NCBI RefSeq assembly: GCF_014203235.1
Contig: NZ_JACHIN010000005.1
Location: forward strand, 620,001 to 684,000
DNA: 64,000 nt
From: Nonomuraea endophytica
GTDB lineage: Bacteria; Actinomycetota; Actinomycetes; Streptosporangiales; Streptosporangiaceae
Direction of reading: 5' to 3'
Positions 1-10,566 of the stretch are shown in pieces; position 1 is the first letter of the stretch; each line of letters starts with the position of its first letter. The notes beneath the pieces were generated by a model. It did not search any database. It was given only the letters and a program-made list of their open reading frames with translations, and was not told the origin of the DNA. A program made the translations under genes and the position numbers.

Positions 1-53
1 GAACACACCCTCTCAGGCCGGGGCCCGCCTCTCTTCCTCCCCGCCTGACCCTC

Positions 54-70
54 CCGGACCTCTGGTCCGG
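54..70. terminator. GC hairpin, possible terminator of an upstream gene
   Basis: CCGGACC (54-60) and GGTCCGG (64-70) form a perfect 7-bp stem with a TCT loop. No T-tract follows, as is usual for high-GC actinomycete terminators. It sits in an otherwise gene-free 255 nt before the copper chaperone, so it could end transcription of a gene left of the window. Function is inferred from structure only. Confidence 0.35.
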
Positions 71-255
71 AGCCCCCGCCCTCTGGCGCCTCCCCCGCAC
101 GCATCCTGCTGCCGGGGCTCAGCTGACGTTGCCCAAACCCGGCAACAGCGGTGACCAGGCTGCCCGGCTTGCCCGGCAGACAGGCAGGCCGCAGGCGCGC
201 CTGTCGTGGGTGTTTATTGCCGAAATTTCTGGACTTCTGGAAGAGAGACCTCATC

Positions 256-825
256 ATGCGTATTCGTCATGCCCTCCTGGCTGTCGTGGCCACCGCCGCG
301 CTGGCCGCCTGTGGTGGACAGCAGAGCACCTCCGCCGCCCCCGCCAACGACGCGCCCACCGGCACCGCCTCCGGAGCGCCCACGGCTGCGGCGACCGCTC
401 CCGCCGGGGAGGCCGCGCCCGGCACCACGGGCCCGCTGACCATCGCCGACCCCTGGATCAAGACCACGAAGAGCGGCATGACCGCCGCCTTCGGCACCAT
501 CGCCAACCCCTCCGCCGCCCCGATCACGATCGTCTCCGCCACCTCCACCGGCGCGCCCACGGTGGAGCTTCACGAGACGGTCGGCGAGGGCACTCAGATG
601 ACCATGCGGCCCAAGGAGGGCGGCTTCACGATCCCGGCGGGCGGGAAGCTGGAGCTCAAGCCCGGCGGTGACCACATCATGCTGATGGACGTCACCACCC
701 CGGTGAAGCCGGGCTCGGAGGTGGGTTTCACGCTGAAGTTCAAGGACGGCGGCACGATGGAGTTCAAGGCCGTGGGCAAGGACTTCGCCGGCGCCAACGA
801 GAAGTACCAGCCCGGCCATGAGTGA
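256..825 (+). CDS. PCu(A)C-type copper chaperone lipoprotein
   Basis: An extracytoplasmic lipoprotein of 189 residues that likely binds Cu(I) outside the membrane and passes it to cuproenzymes. The ATG at 256 is chosen because a purine-rich site (GAAGAGAG) lies just upstream and a signal peptide with lipobox LAAC (Cys19) follows at once. A Ala/Pro/Thr-rich linker runs to about residue 60. The PCu(A)C domain (61-180) carries the ligand pattern His106, Met115/117, His140, Met142/144, matching the family H-M...H-x-M motif. The stop overlaps the start of the DyP peroxidase. In Streptomyces lividans a homologous pair (ECuC and DtpA) works in maturation of the copper oxidase GlxA, so a shared role is inferred. 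Confidence 0.88.
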   Translation: MRIRHALLAVVATAALAACGGQQSTSAAPANDAPTGTASGAPTAAATAPAGEAAPGTTGPLTIADPWIKTTKSGMTAAFGTIANPSAAPITIVSATSTGAPTVELHETVGEGTQMTMRPKEGGFTIPAGGKLELKPGGDHIMLMDVTTPVKPGSEVGFTLKFKDGGTMEFKAVGKDFAGANEKYQPGHE

Positions 826-2110
826 CGGCGAGCGTCCGTCCGGGATCTCCCGCCGCCGCCTGCTCGCCGGTGGCGCCGCGGCGGCGGGCGGCCTGGTCGC
901 GACCGGTACTCTCACCGCCGGTCTCCCCACCGACGCCCAAGCCGCCGGCTCAGGCCCCTCGGATCAGACTGTGGCTGAGCGAACAGGAGCAGGGCAGGGC
1001 GTTACCGGTCAGGCCGCCGCTGAGCCGAGCTCGGCTACGGGGCCGGCCACCGCCCCGCCCGGGCAGTGCGTCTACGGCGACGGTGCGGCCGTGGAGCCGT
1101 TTCATGGGGTACGGCAGGCGGGTGTCGCCACCGCGCCCCAGGCCCACGCCGCCTTCGTCGGGCTCGATCTGCGCGAGGACGTCGGCAGGGAGGCGCTCGG
1201 CAGGCTGATGCGGCTGCTCACCGATGACGCCCGGCGGCTCACCCAGGGCCGCGGCGCGCTGGCCGACACCGAGCCCGAACTGGCGGCGCTGCCCGCGCGG
1301 CTGACGGTGACGTTCGGGTTCGGGCCGGGGCTGTTCCGGGCGGCGAAGGTCAAGGGCGGGCCTGAGCAGTTGCCGAGGTTCCCGGTGGACCGGCTGGAGG
1401 ATCGGTGGTCGGGGGGCGATCTGCTGCTGCAGATCTGCTGCGACGACCCGGTCACGCTGGCCCACGCGCTGCGCATGATCGTGAAGGACACCGCGTCGTT
1501 CACGAAGGTCAGGTGGGTGCAGCGCGGGTTCCGGCAGGCGGTGCAGCGGCCGGGGCTGACCCAGCGCAACCTCATGGGGCAGCTCGACGGCACGGTCAAC
1601 CCCAAGCCGGGGACGCCGGAGTTCGAGCGGGCCGTGTGGATCGCGGACGGGCCGCTGGCCGGTGGCACCATGCTGGTCCTGCGGCGGATCCGGATGCTCA
1701 TGGACTCCTGGGACGCCGCCGACCGGGTGGCCAAGGAGTTCACGGTGGGGCGGCGGCTGGACAACGGCGCCCCGCTGAGCGGCCGGGCCGAGCACGACGA
1801 GGCCGACTTCGCCAAGCTCAACGCGATCGGCTTCCCGGTGATCTCGGAGTACGCGCACATCCGGCGGGCCCACACCCAGGATCCCGGGCTGCGGATGTTC
1901 CGCCGCGTGTACAACTACGACGACGGGGACACCGGGCTGCTCTTCGCCTCCTACCAGGCGGACGTGGCCCGGCAGTTCACCCCGGTGCAGCGCCGCCTGG
2001 CCAAGGCGGATCTGCTCAACGAGTGGACGACGCCGATCGGCTCGGCGGTCTTCTACATCCCGCCGGGCTGCGAGGAGTCCGGCTGGGTGGGCCAGAGCCT
2101 GCTGACCTGA
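818..2110 (+). CDS. DyP-type heme peroxidase, Tat-exported (DtpA/EfeB-like)
   Basis: A 430-residue dye-decolourising peroxidase. The N-terminus has a twin-arginine signal (SRRRLLAGG, Arg12-14), so the folded heme protein should be exported by Tat. The distal motif is present as GQLDGT with Asp257. The proximal heme ligand is likely His347 in AHIRRAH and the distal Arg is 362 or 363 in MFRRVYNY. Length fits the secreted A-type subfamily. It overlaps the upstream copper chaperone by 8 nt and is surely cotranscribed with it. From known actinobacterial homologues I infer a role in copper trafficking or oxidase maturation rather than dye breakdown; iron extraction (EfeB) is a less likely alternative because no EfeU or EfeO gene is adjacent. 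Confidence 0.9.
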   Translation: MSDGERPSGISRRRLLAGGAAAAGGLVATGTLTAGLPTDAQAAGSGPSDQTVAERTGAGQGVTGQAAAEPSSATGPATAPPGQCVYGDGAAVEPFHGVRQAGVATAPQAHAAFVGLDLREDVGREALGRLMRLLTDDARRLTQGRGALADTEPELAALPARLTVTFGFGPGLFRAAKVKGGPEQLPRFPVDRLEDRWSGGDLLLQICCDDPVTLAHALRMIVKDTASFTKVRWVQRGFRQAVQRPGLTQRNLMGQLDGTVNPKPGTPEFERAVWIADGPLAGGTMLVLRRIRMLMDSWDAADRVAKEFTVGRRLDNGAPLSGRAEHDEADFAKLNAIGFPVISEYAHIRRAHTQDPGLRMFRRVYNYDDGDTGLLFASYQADVARQFTPVQRRLAKADLLNEWTTPIGSAVFYIPPGCEESGWVGQSLLT

Positions 2111-2241
2111 CGCCGCCCTGACGCACGGGAACAAGGCCGACGCGCAGGAAAGGCGCAAGACCGCCGCGCAGGAACGGCGCGCAGGGTCGGAGGATAGGGC
2201 GACTCCCCGCGAGGACCGGGGAGGAGCCCTATTCTTCCGGC

Positions 2242-2595
2242 ATGGAGATCTGGATCAATCCCGCCTGCTCGAAGTGCCGGTCGGCGATCTCCCTGCTGGA
2301 CGCCGAGCAGGCCGATTACACCGTCCGCCGCTACCTGGACGACCCGCCCACCGAGGCGGAGATCCGCGAGGTGCTCGCCCGTCTCGGCCTGGAGCCCTGG
2401 GACATCACCCGCACCGGCGAGGACGCCGCCAAGGAGCTGACCTCCTGGCCCCGCGATCCGGCCAATCGCGACCGGTGGATCCGGGCGCTGGCCGAGCACC
2501 CGATCCTCATCCAGCGCCCCATCATCACCGCCGACGACGGCCACGCGGTGATCGGCCGCACGGAGGAGGCGGTCCGCTCCGTGCTCAGGTCCTGA
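2242..2595 (+). CDS. ArsC/Spx-family thioredoxin-fold protein
   Basis: A cytoplasmic protein of 117 residues of the arsenate reductase (ArsC)/Spx/YffB superfamily. The start IWINPACSKCRSA contains a CxxC pair (Cys9, Cys12) where the family has its redox cysteine, and the C-terminal part LIQRPIITADDGHAVIGR matches the ArsC segment that holds the anion-binding arginine (LIQRP). The length is normal. No arsenic operon (ArsR, Acr3) is nearby, so the physiological substrate is uncertain; a general thiol-dependent reductase is equally possible. It is convergent with the OmpA-domain lipoprotein gene, 23 nt apart. Confidence 0.8.
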   Translation: MEIWINPACSKCRSAISLLDAEQADYTVRRYLDDPPTEAEIREVLARLGLEPWDITRTGEDAAKELTSWPRDPANRDRWIRALAEHPILIQRPIITADDGHAVIGRTEEAVRSVLRS

Positions 2596-2618
2596 CGATC
2601 ACCGCCGTACCGCCGAAG

Positions 2619-4172
2619 CTACTGGATCGGCACCTGCAGCTCACGGAACCCGGCGATCTTGACGCTCAGCGCCGAGGCGGAGTCCGGCAGCGCGAACAGC
2701 CCCCAGAACTCCCTCTTCTGCCCGGGCCCGAACTTCTCGGTGCTCAGCCGGACCCCGGAGACGTCGGTGCAGGCGCAGTACGACCCGGCCTCGTCCCCGG
2801 TCGGCACCTGGAGGCGTCCGGGCAGGTATCGGCGGCGGTTCGCCTGGTCGGTCAGGACGACGGCGCTGGCGGCCTGGTACTTGTACGACTGCCAGTCCTG
2901 GCCGTTGTGCAGGTCGTTGAACCACGCCTCGGCCGTGCCCTCGTTGGCGACGGTGTAGGTGAGCAGGCCGAGCCCGCCCGGCAGCCGGCGCAGGCCGGTG
3001 ATCTCCATGGCGATGGGCTGGCCGTCGGCCTTGGCGCTGCCCGTCAGGTCGGCGTCGGGGCCCACGGTGGAGACGACGTCCTCGGAGGGTGACGGCTGGG
3101 CCGACGCGGGTTCCGGCTTGGCGAAGGTGACCGTGACGCGCCGGTTGCGGCGTTTGCCCTCGTCGGTGTCGTTGCTGTAGAGCGGGCGGCGGGAGCCGTA
3201 CCCCTTGGTCTGGAAGGCGACGCCGTCGCGCGACAGCAGCGGCGCGATGGCGGCCCGCACGGCCTGGGCGCGGCGCGCGGACAGCGGGTCGTTGATGGCG
3301 TCGGTGCCGGAGGAGTCGGCGTGGCCCTCGACCTTGACCTGGGTGGAGGGCGAGGCGTCGATGAGCTTGGCGGTACGCGCCAGCACGGCCTTGGCACGCG
3401 GCGTCAGCACCGCCTTGTCCACGGCGAACAGGACGTCGGCCGACAGGTTCACCTGGAGGTCCTTGCCGTCGTCGGAGGTCTCCTCGGTCCGGTCGGCGGA
3501 CTCCGACGGCAGCACGATGCGGCGGGTGACCGGGGTGACGGGCTCGGCGTCCGGGTCGGGGAAGTCGCCCTGCGGCGGTTCGTCGCTGATGGGGACGTTG
3601 AGCATGGGCGCGGCGACCGGGGTCACGACGGTCGCGGTCTCCGGGTTGCCGCTGGGGGCGGGCAGGACGGCGTAGACGGTGATGGAGGCGCCCGGGTCGA
3701 TGAAGTAGCCGACGCCGTCGCGCTTCTGGTCGGTGCAGAGGCAGGGGCTGCTCTCCGGCTTGTACGGCAGGATCCAGGTGCGGGCGCGCTCGTCGAGCAC
3801 GCCGATGCCGGAGGCCCACTTGATCTCACCGAGCTTGCGGGTGTGGTCGCCCATCTGGCCGGTCCAGGGCAGGTCCTTGCCGTCGCCGGTGTTGGTGAGG
3901 CGGATCTGGACCACCAGGTGCTTGCCCTTGACCCGGTTGAGGCCGACGACCTCGAGCTTGAGGTCGGGGGTCATGGTGCTGCGGGTCTCCGCCAGGGCTG
4001 GGCGGTCGTCCTGCGTGGCGGTGGGGGTGGCCGCGGGCGTCGTCGCCGCCGGGGTGGTGGGGGCGGCGGGGGCCGTCGTGGCTGGTGCGGCCTGCCGCTG
4101 CTGGGGCAGCATTCCGCAGCCGGTGGCGGCCAGCGTCATGACGGCGGCCAGGGCCAGGATCCGGTTAGACAT
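2619..4172 (-). CDS. Lipoprotein with central OmpA-like peptidoglycan-binding domain
   Basis: A predicted surface lipoprotein of 517 residues. The ATG at 4172 gives a signal peptide ending in lipobox LAATGC (Cys19); the reading frame is open further upstream but that extension shows only out-of-frame coding bias. After a Thr/Pro/Ala-rich linker there is a beta-sandwich region resembling DUF4352-type sensor folds, then an OmpA/MotB C-terminal domain whose peptidoglycan-binding core VEGHADSSGTDAINDPLSAR ends in GYGSRRPLYSN...RRNRRV, then a second beta-sandwich with two cysteines (YCACTD). OmpA domains bind diaminopimelate peptidoglycan, so anchoring to the wall is likely. Its partner is unknown. 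Confidence 0.82.
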   Translation of the reverse strand: MSNRILALAAVMTLAATGCGMLPQQRQAAPATTAPAAPTTPAATTPAATPTATQDDRPALAETRSTMTPDLKLEVVGLNRVKGKHLVVQIRLTNTGDGKDLPWTGQMGDHTRKLGEIKWASGIGVLDERARTWILPYKPESSPCLCTDQKRDGVGYFIDPGASITVYAVLPAPSGNPETATVVTPVAAPMLNVPISDEPPQGDFPDPDAEPVTPVTRRIVLPSESADRTEETSDDGKDLQVNLSADVLFAVDKAVLTPRAKAVLARTAKLIDASPSTQVKVEGHADSSGTDAINDPLSARRAQAVRAAIAPLLSRDGVAFQTKGYGSRRPLYSNDTDEGKRRNRRVTVTFAKPEPASAQPSPSEDVVSTVGPDADLTGSAKADGQPIAMEITGLRRLPGGLGLLTYTVANEGTAEAWFNDLHNGQDWQSYKYQAASAVVLTDQANRRRYLPGRLQVPTGDEAGSYCACTDVSGVRLSTEKFGPGQKREFWGLFALPDSASALSVKIAGFRELQVPIQ

Positions 4173-4210
4173 GGCGGAGATTGTGCCATGACCGAAACGC
4201 CCGACCACTT

Positions 4211-5380
4211 TTAACTCAGGGCGTCGTCCACGGCGTCCGGCGACAGGACGTGGTCCAGGACCATCACCGCGCAGCCGGTGATGCCCGCCCCCGCGCCCAT
4301 CCTGCTCGCCTCGATCCGCAGCGTGCGGGTGGCGAGGGCGGTGGAGCGGCGGTAGACGACCTCGCGGATGCTGGACACCAGCGGGCCGAACGTCTCGGCC
4401 ACGTCGCCGCCGAGCACGACCACCGACGGATTGAGGATGTTGACCGCGGAGGCCAGCACCTCGCCGATGCGCCGGCCCGCCTCGCGTACCGTCGCCATCG
4501 TCTGGGCGTCGCCGGCCCGCACGAGCGCGGTGACGTCCTCGATGGTCTTGACGTCCTTGCCCGCGGCGCGCAGGTCGCGCAGCAGCGCGGTGCCGCTGGC
4601 CACCGAGTCGACGCAGTCGATGTTGCCGCACCGGCACAGCACGCCGCCGCCGTCGCGTACCGGGATGTGGCCGATCTCCCCGGCCGCGCCGAGCGCGCCG
4701 CGCAGGATCTCGCCGCCGGAGATGATCCCGGCGCCGATCCGGGTGGAGATCTTCACGAACATGAGGTCGGTGACGTTCGCGTGGGCGCCGCGGTGCTCGC
4801 CGATGGCCAGGACGTTCACGTCGTTGTCGACCAGCACGGGCACGTCGAAGCGGGCCCTGATCAGCGGCGGGATGACCACGCCCGTCCAGGAGGCCATCAC
4901 CCGGGCGCTCTCGGTGCGCCCCTGGGCGAACTCGACGGTCGCCGGCACGCCCATGCCCACGCCGCGCACCCGTGAGCGCGGGGTGTCGCCGAGTAGTTCG
5001 TCCCAGGTGTCCATGAGCAGCGGCAGCACGACGTCGGGGCCCTGCTCGACGTCGATGTGGAAGCGCCGCGCGGCCAGTTCCGCGCCGGACAGGTCACACA
5101 CCGCCACCCGGGTACGGCTGGCGCCGAGCGCGGCCACCAGCACCACGCCGCCTCCGGCGTTGAACTCCAGCCTGACCGGCGGCCGCCCGCCGGTGGATGG
5201 GGCGTCGGTGCGCTCCACCACGAGGCCGCGCTCGATCAGCTCGCCCACCCGCAGTTGCACGGCAGGCCGGGACAGGCCCGTGACCCGGCCGAGGTCCGCT
5301 CGCGTCACGGCCTCTCCGGTGCGGATGAGCCGCAAGAACTCGCCACTGGTGGCGAGGGGCGCGGCGGTACGTCGAGGCAT
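4211..5380 (-). CDS. ROK-family transcriptional repressor, divergent from the ED operon
   Basis: A 389-residue regulator with an N-terminal winged helix (GEFLRLIRTGEAVTRADLGRVTGLSRPAVQ) followed by a ROK sugar-binding/kinase-like domain. The ROK zinc motif is intact (CRCGNIDCVDS). ATG 5380 is used; an in-frame GTG at 5398 would add six residues. It is transcribed away from zwf across about 140 nt, which holds an imperfect palindrome at 5450-5465. From the ROK family (NagC, Mlc, XylR) and the divergent layout I infer that it represses zwf-edd-glk-eda and its own gene, and is released by a sugar or sugar phosphate. Confidence 0.85.
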   Translation of the reverse strand: MPRRTAAPLATSGEFLRLIRTGEAVTRADLGRVTGLSRPAVQLRVGELIERGLVVERTDAPSTGGRPPVRLEFNAGGGVVLVAALGASRTRVAVCDLSGAELAARRFHIDVEQGPDVVLPLLMDTWDELLGDTPRSRVRGVGMGVPATVEFAQGRTESARVMASWTGVVIPPLIRARFDVPVLVDNDVNVLAIGEHRGAHANVTDLMFVKISTRIGAGIISGGEILRGALGAAGEIGHIPVRDGGGVLCRCGNIDCVDSVASGTALLRDLRAAGKDVKTIEDVTALVRAGDAQTMATVREAGRRIGEVLASAVNILNPSVVVLGGDVAETFGPLVSSIREVVYRRSTALATRTLRIEASRMGAGAGITGCAVMVLDHVLSPDAVDDALS

Positions 5381-5449
5381 CGACTTAGTGAACCACACCT
5401 GCTTAAGTCATGAACAGTCCCGACTTTCTTATCTCAAATAGCAAAACTC

Positions 5450-5465
5450 GGGTTGTGCAAGACCC
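5450..5465. promoter_or_regulatory. Candidate ROK operator palindrome
   Basis: GGGTTGTGCAAGACCC is an imperfect palindrome (GGGTnnTGCAnnACCC, 12 of 16 positions symmetric) between the divergent ROK gene and zwf, 56 nt upstream of the zwf start. It is the most symmetric element I see in this intergenic region. Binding by the ROK protein is inferred. Confidence 0.4.
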
Positions 5466-5521
5466 AAACTCTGGCTAATGTCCGTTCTGTCCTTGCTTGG
5501 CTGATCATCGGAGCTCGTGTC

Positions 5522-7035
<1,514 letters not shown>

Positions 7036-7036
<1 letters not shown>

Positions 7037-8997
7037 TGACCAACCGGGAGATCCAGGAGATCACTGACCGGATCGCCGAGCGCAGCGCCGCCAGCCGTAC
7101 CGCCTATCTGGCGCGCGTCCGCCGCGACGGCGAGGCCGCCCGCGCGAACGGCCCCGCCCGCGCGCACCTCGGCTGCGCGAACCTCGCGCACGGCTTCGCG
7201 GCCGCCCCCGCCGAGGACAAGCCCCTCCTCCGCGGTACGGCCAAGCCCGGCATCGCCATCGTCACCAGCTACAACGACATGCTCAGCGCCCACCAGCCGT
7301 ACGAGACCTACCCGCCGGAGCTGAAGAGGGCCGTGCGCGCGGCCGGCGGCGTGGCGCAGGTCGCGGGCGGCGTGCCGGCCATGTGCGACGGCATCACCCA
7401 GGGCCGCGCCGGCATGGAGCTGTCGCTCTACAGCCGCGACGTGATCGCCATGTCCACGGCCATCGCGCTGTCGCACGACATGTTCGACGCGTCGCTGCTG
7501 CTGGGCGTCTGCGACAAGATCGTGCCGGGCCTGTTCATCGGCGCGCTGCACTTCGGGCACCTGCCGGCGATCTTCGTCCCGGCCGGCCCGATGGGCTCCG
7601 GGCTGCCGAACAAGGTCAAGGCGCGCACCCGGCAGCTGTTCGCCGAGGGCAAGGTCGGCCGCACGGAGCTGCTGGAGGCCGAGTCGGCGTCCTACCACTC
7701 CCCCGGCACCTGCACCTTCTACGGCACCGCCAACTCCAACCAGGCGCTCATGGAGGTCATGGGCCTGCACCTGCCCGGCTCCACGTTCGTCAACCCGCAC
7801 ACCGAGCTGCGCCACGCCCTGACCGAGGCGGCCGGGCGGCGGGCCGTGGAGATCACCGCGCACGGCTCCGAGTACACCCCGATCGGCGAGCTCGTCGACG
7901 AGAAGTCGATCGTCAACGCCTGCGTGGCGCTGCTGGCCACCGGCGGGTCCACCAACCACACGCTGCACCTGGTGGCCATGGCCGCCGCCGCGGGCATCGT
8001 GCTGACCTGGGACGACCTGGCCTGCCTGTCGAAGGTCGTGCCGTCGCTGACCAAGATCTACCCCAACGGCCAGGCGGATGTGAACCACTTCCGCGACGCC
8101 GGCGGCATGCAGGTGCTCATCGGGGACCTGCTCGACCACGGGCTGCTGCACGGCGACGTGCTGACCGTGGCCGGGCGCGGGCTCGACCACTACCGCTCGG
8201 CCCCGTCGCTGAAGGACGGCGTGCTGGTCTGGGAGGAGCGCACCGAGGGCAGCTCCGACCTGGGCGTGCTGGCGCCGGTGTCGGCGCCGTTCTCGGCCGA
8301 CGGCGGGATCCACATGGTCGAGGGCAACCTCGGCTGCGCCGTCAGCAAGGTGTCGGCGGTCAAGCCCGAGCACCTGGTCATCGAGGCGCCGGCCAAGGTC
8401 TTCGACGACCAGCTCGAACTGCTGGCCGCCTTCGAGGCCGGCGCGCTGGACGGGCAGGACTTCGTGGCGGTCATCCGCTACCAGGGGCCCTCGGCCAACG
8501 GCATGCCCGAGCTGCACAAGCTGACGCCGCCGCTGGCCGTACTGCTCGATCGGGGGCAGAACGTGGCGATCGTCACCGACGGCCGGATGTCCGGCGCGTC
8601 GGGGAAGGTTCCGGCGGCCATCCACCTGTCGCCTGAGGCCGCCGACGGCGGCGCCATCGCGCTCGTGCGCGAGGGGGACGTCATCCGGCTCGACTCCACC
8701 GCCGGGACCCTGGAGGTGCTGGCGGACCTGTCGGGACGCGAGCCGCAGGGGCGGGCGCTCAGCGACGCCGAGTGGGTGGGGACGGGACGTGAGCTGTTCG
8801 CCGCCTTCCGGCGGATGGCCGGGCCGGCCGAGTACGGGGCGGGCGTCTTCGGCGTGAGCGGGGCCGAGCAGCCCGAGCACGGGCCCGGCCTGGGCTTCGC
8901 CGCGCCGGCCGGGGCCGCGCACGCGGAGGCCACGCCGTCCCGGCTGAAGGTCATGGAAGAGCACGCCCGTCACGCCGCGGAGCACGCCGGTGGCTGA
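7036..8997 (+). CDS. edd: 6-Phosphogluconate dehydratase
   Basis: Dehydrates 6-phosphogluconate to 2-keto-3-deoxy-6-phosphogluconate (KDPG), the signature ED step. The 653-residue protein is a member of the IlvD/Edd family. Segments expected to hold the Fe-S cysteines are visible: VPAMCDGITQG, GVCDKIVPG and SPGTCTFYGTANSN. The C-terminal swivel domain (DGRMSGASGKVPAAIHLSPEA) is also present. The length is slightly above the usual 600-620, mostly from a C-terminal tail. It starts inside the zwf stop codon and overlaps glk by 8 nt, so the three genes are translationally coupled. Confidence 0.95.
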
Positions 8998-9961
8998 GCT
9001 GCCGTGGCTGGTCGCCGACGTCGGCGGCACCAATGCCAGGTTCGGGCTGGTCACCGCGCCGGGCGAGGCTCCCTCGCAGGTCGCGGTGCTGGCCGGAGCC
9101 GATCACGCGAGCCTTCCGGATGCCGTAGCCGCCTATCTCGCGGACCACGCGGGCGGAGTGCGGCCGGGGGCGGCGTGCGTGGCGGTCGCGGGGCCGATCG
9201 GCGGTGACTCCTACCAGCTGACGAACCTGCCCTGGTCGGGGTCGGTCGGCGACCTCGGCGTGCCGTACGCGGTGCTGCTCAACGACTTCGAGGCCCTGGC
9301 CGTGTCGCTGCCCCACCTGGGCGCGGACGACCTGGTCGGGCTCGGCGGGCCGGTGCCCGGCGACGGGATCAAGGCGGTGCTCGGGCCGGGGACCGGGCTC
9401 GGGGTGGCCGGGCTGGTGCCCGGCGACCACGGCTGGATCCCGGTGCCGGGCGAGGGCGGCCACGTCAGCGTCCCGGTGCACGACGAGCGCGAGCAGGAGA
9501 TCGTCGCCGCGCTGCGCGAGCAGGGGCTGCGGCACGTCGAGGCCGAGCACGTGCTGTCGGGTCCCGGGCTGGCGCGCCTGTACCGGGCGCTGGCGCTGGT
9601 CAACGGCGCCGCCCCCGAGGACGGGATGACCGCCTCGGAGATCGTCGCCCGTGCCGGTGACCCGCTGTGCGCCGAGACCGTGGACGTCTTCTGCGCCATG
9701 CTCGGCACGTTCGCCGGGAACGTCGCGCTCACCCTGGGCGCCAGGGGAGGCGTCTACATCGGCGGCGGAGTGCTCCCCCGTATCGTGGACCGCGTGCGAG
9801 CCAGCGCCTTCCGCCGGCGGTTCGCCGCCAGTCCCAGCATGTCCGGGTACCTGTCGTCGATCGCCACCACGCTGATCGTCGCGCCGCAGCCGGCGCTGAC
9901 GGGGGCGGCGGCCTGGCTGACCCAGCAGCTTTCGAGGAGAAGTGTCTATGAGCCTGCTTGA
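8990..9961 (+). CDS. glk: Glucokinase, Glk (non-ROK) family
   Basis: Phosphorylates glucose with ATP to feed zwf. The 323-residue protein starts (GTG) inside the end of edd. It has the Glk-type N-terminal phosphate loop DVGGTNARFGLV, the GPGTGLGVAGL loop and a C-terminal GGVYIGGGVLPRI. It lacks the ROK cysteine cluster CxCGxxGCxE. Streptomyces and its relatives normally use a ROK glucokinase, while this Glk type is typical of proteobacteria and cyanobacteria. Together with the gene order it hints at acquisition of the operon as a block. It overlaps eda by 14 nt. Confidence 0.93.
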   Translation: MAELPWLVADVGGTNARFGLVTAPGEAPSQVAVLAGADHASLPDAVAAYLADHAGGVRPGAACVAVAGPIGGDSYQLTNLPWSGSVGDLGVPYAVLLNDFEALAVSLPHLGADDLVGLGGPVPGDGIKAVLGPGTGLGVAGLVPGDHGWIPVPGEGGHVSVPVHDEREQEIVAALREQGLRHVEAEHVLSGPGLARLYRALALVNGAAPEDGMTASEIVARAGDPLCAETVDVFCAMLGTFAGNVALTLGARGGVYIGGGVLPRIVDRVRASAFRRRFAASPSMSGYLSSIATTLIVAPQPALTGAAAWLTQQLSRRSVYEPA

Positions 9962-10562
9962 TCTCGCCCCTGTCGTGCCCGTCGTGGTGATCGACGACGT
10001 GGAGACGGCCGTCCCGCTCGCGCGGGCGCTCGTCGCGGGCGGGCTTCCGGTCATCGAGGTGACCTTGCGTACGGCCGCCGCCCTGGAGTCGATCGCGCGC
10101 ATCGCGGCGGAGGTTCCCGGTGCGGTGATCGGCGCCGGGACCATCCGGTCGGCGGCCGACATCGCGGCGGCCGTGGGGGCCGGGTCGAAGTTCCTGGTCT
10201 CGCCCGGAACGACGCCGGCGCTGGCCGAGGCACTGCTGGGGTCCGGCGTGCCGTTCCTGCCGGGGGCGGCGACCGCTTCCGAGGTCATGGCGCTGGCGGA
10301 GCGGGGCCTCAAGGAGCTCAAGTTCTTCCCGGCCGAGGCGGCGGGCGGCCTGCCGTACCTGAAGAGCCTGGCGGGGCCGCTACCGGACGTGCGGTTCTGC
10401 CCGACCGGCGGGATCAAGCCGGCCACCGCTCCCGACTACCTGGCGCTCCCGAACGTGGGCTGCGTGGGCGGCACGTGGCTCACCCCCGCCGACGCCCTGG
10501 CCACGGGAGACTGGGCCAGGGTGGAGAAGCTCGCGGCTGAAGCGGCCGCGCTGCGTCCCTGA
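9948..10562 (+). CDS. eda: KDPG aldolase
   Basis: Cleaves KDPG to pyruvate and glyceraldehyde-3-phosphate, completing the ED pathway. The protein has 204 residues, normal for the family. ATG 9948 is preceded by CGAGGAGAA at good spacing; an in-frame GTG at 9942 is less likely. The catalytic glutamate region VIEVTLRT and the Schiff-base lysine segment LKELKFFPAE are intact, as is CPTGGI near the phosphate site. It is the last gene of the operon and faces the IclR gene with only 4 nt between stops. Confidence 0.95.
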   Translation: MSLLDLAPVVPVVVIDDVETAVPLARALVAGGLPVIEVTLRTAAALESIARIAAEVPGAVIGAGTIRSAADIAAAVGAGSKFLVSPGTTPALAEALLGSGVPFLPGAATASEVMALAERGLKELKFFPAEAAGGLPYLKSLAGPLPDVRFCPTGGIKPATAPDYLALPNVGCVGGTWLTPADALATGDWARVEKLAAEAAALRP

Positions 10563-10566
10563 AAGG

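Noticed and set aside
950..2158. Long antisense frames opposite the DyP peroxidase and many other genes
   Set aside because: High third-position GC produces long open frames on the opposite strand; these have Arg/Pro/Ala/Gly-rich shadows and no motifs.
2619..4637. Extension of the OmpA lipoprotein frame upstream to 4637
   Set aside because: The extra part overlaps the ROK gene in another frame and destroys the signal peptide; the ATG at 4172 gives a clean lipoprotein start.
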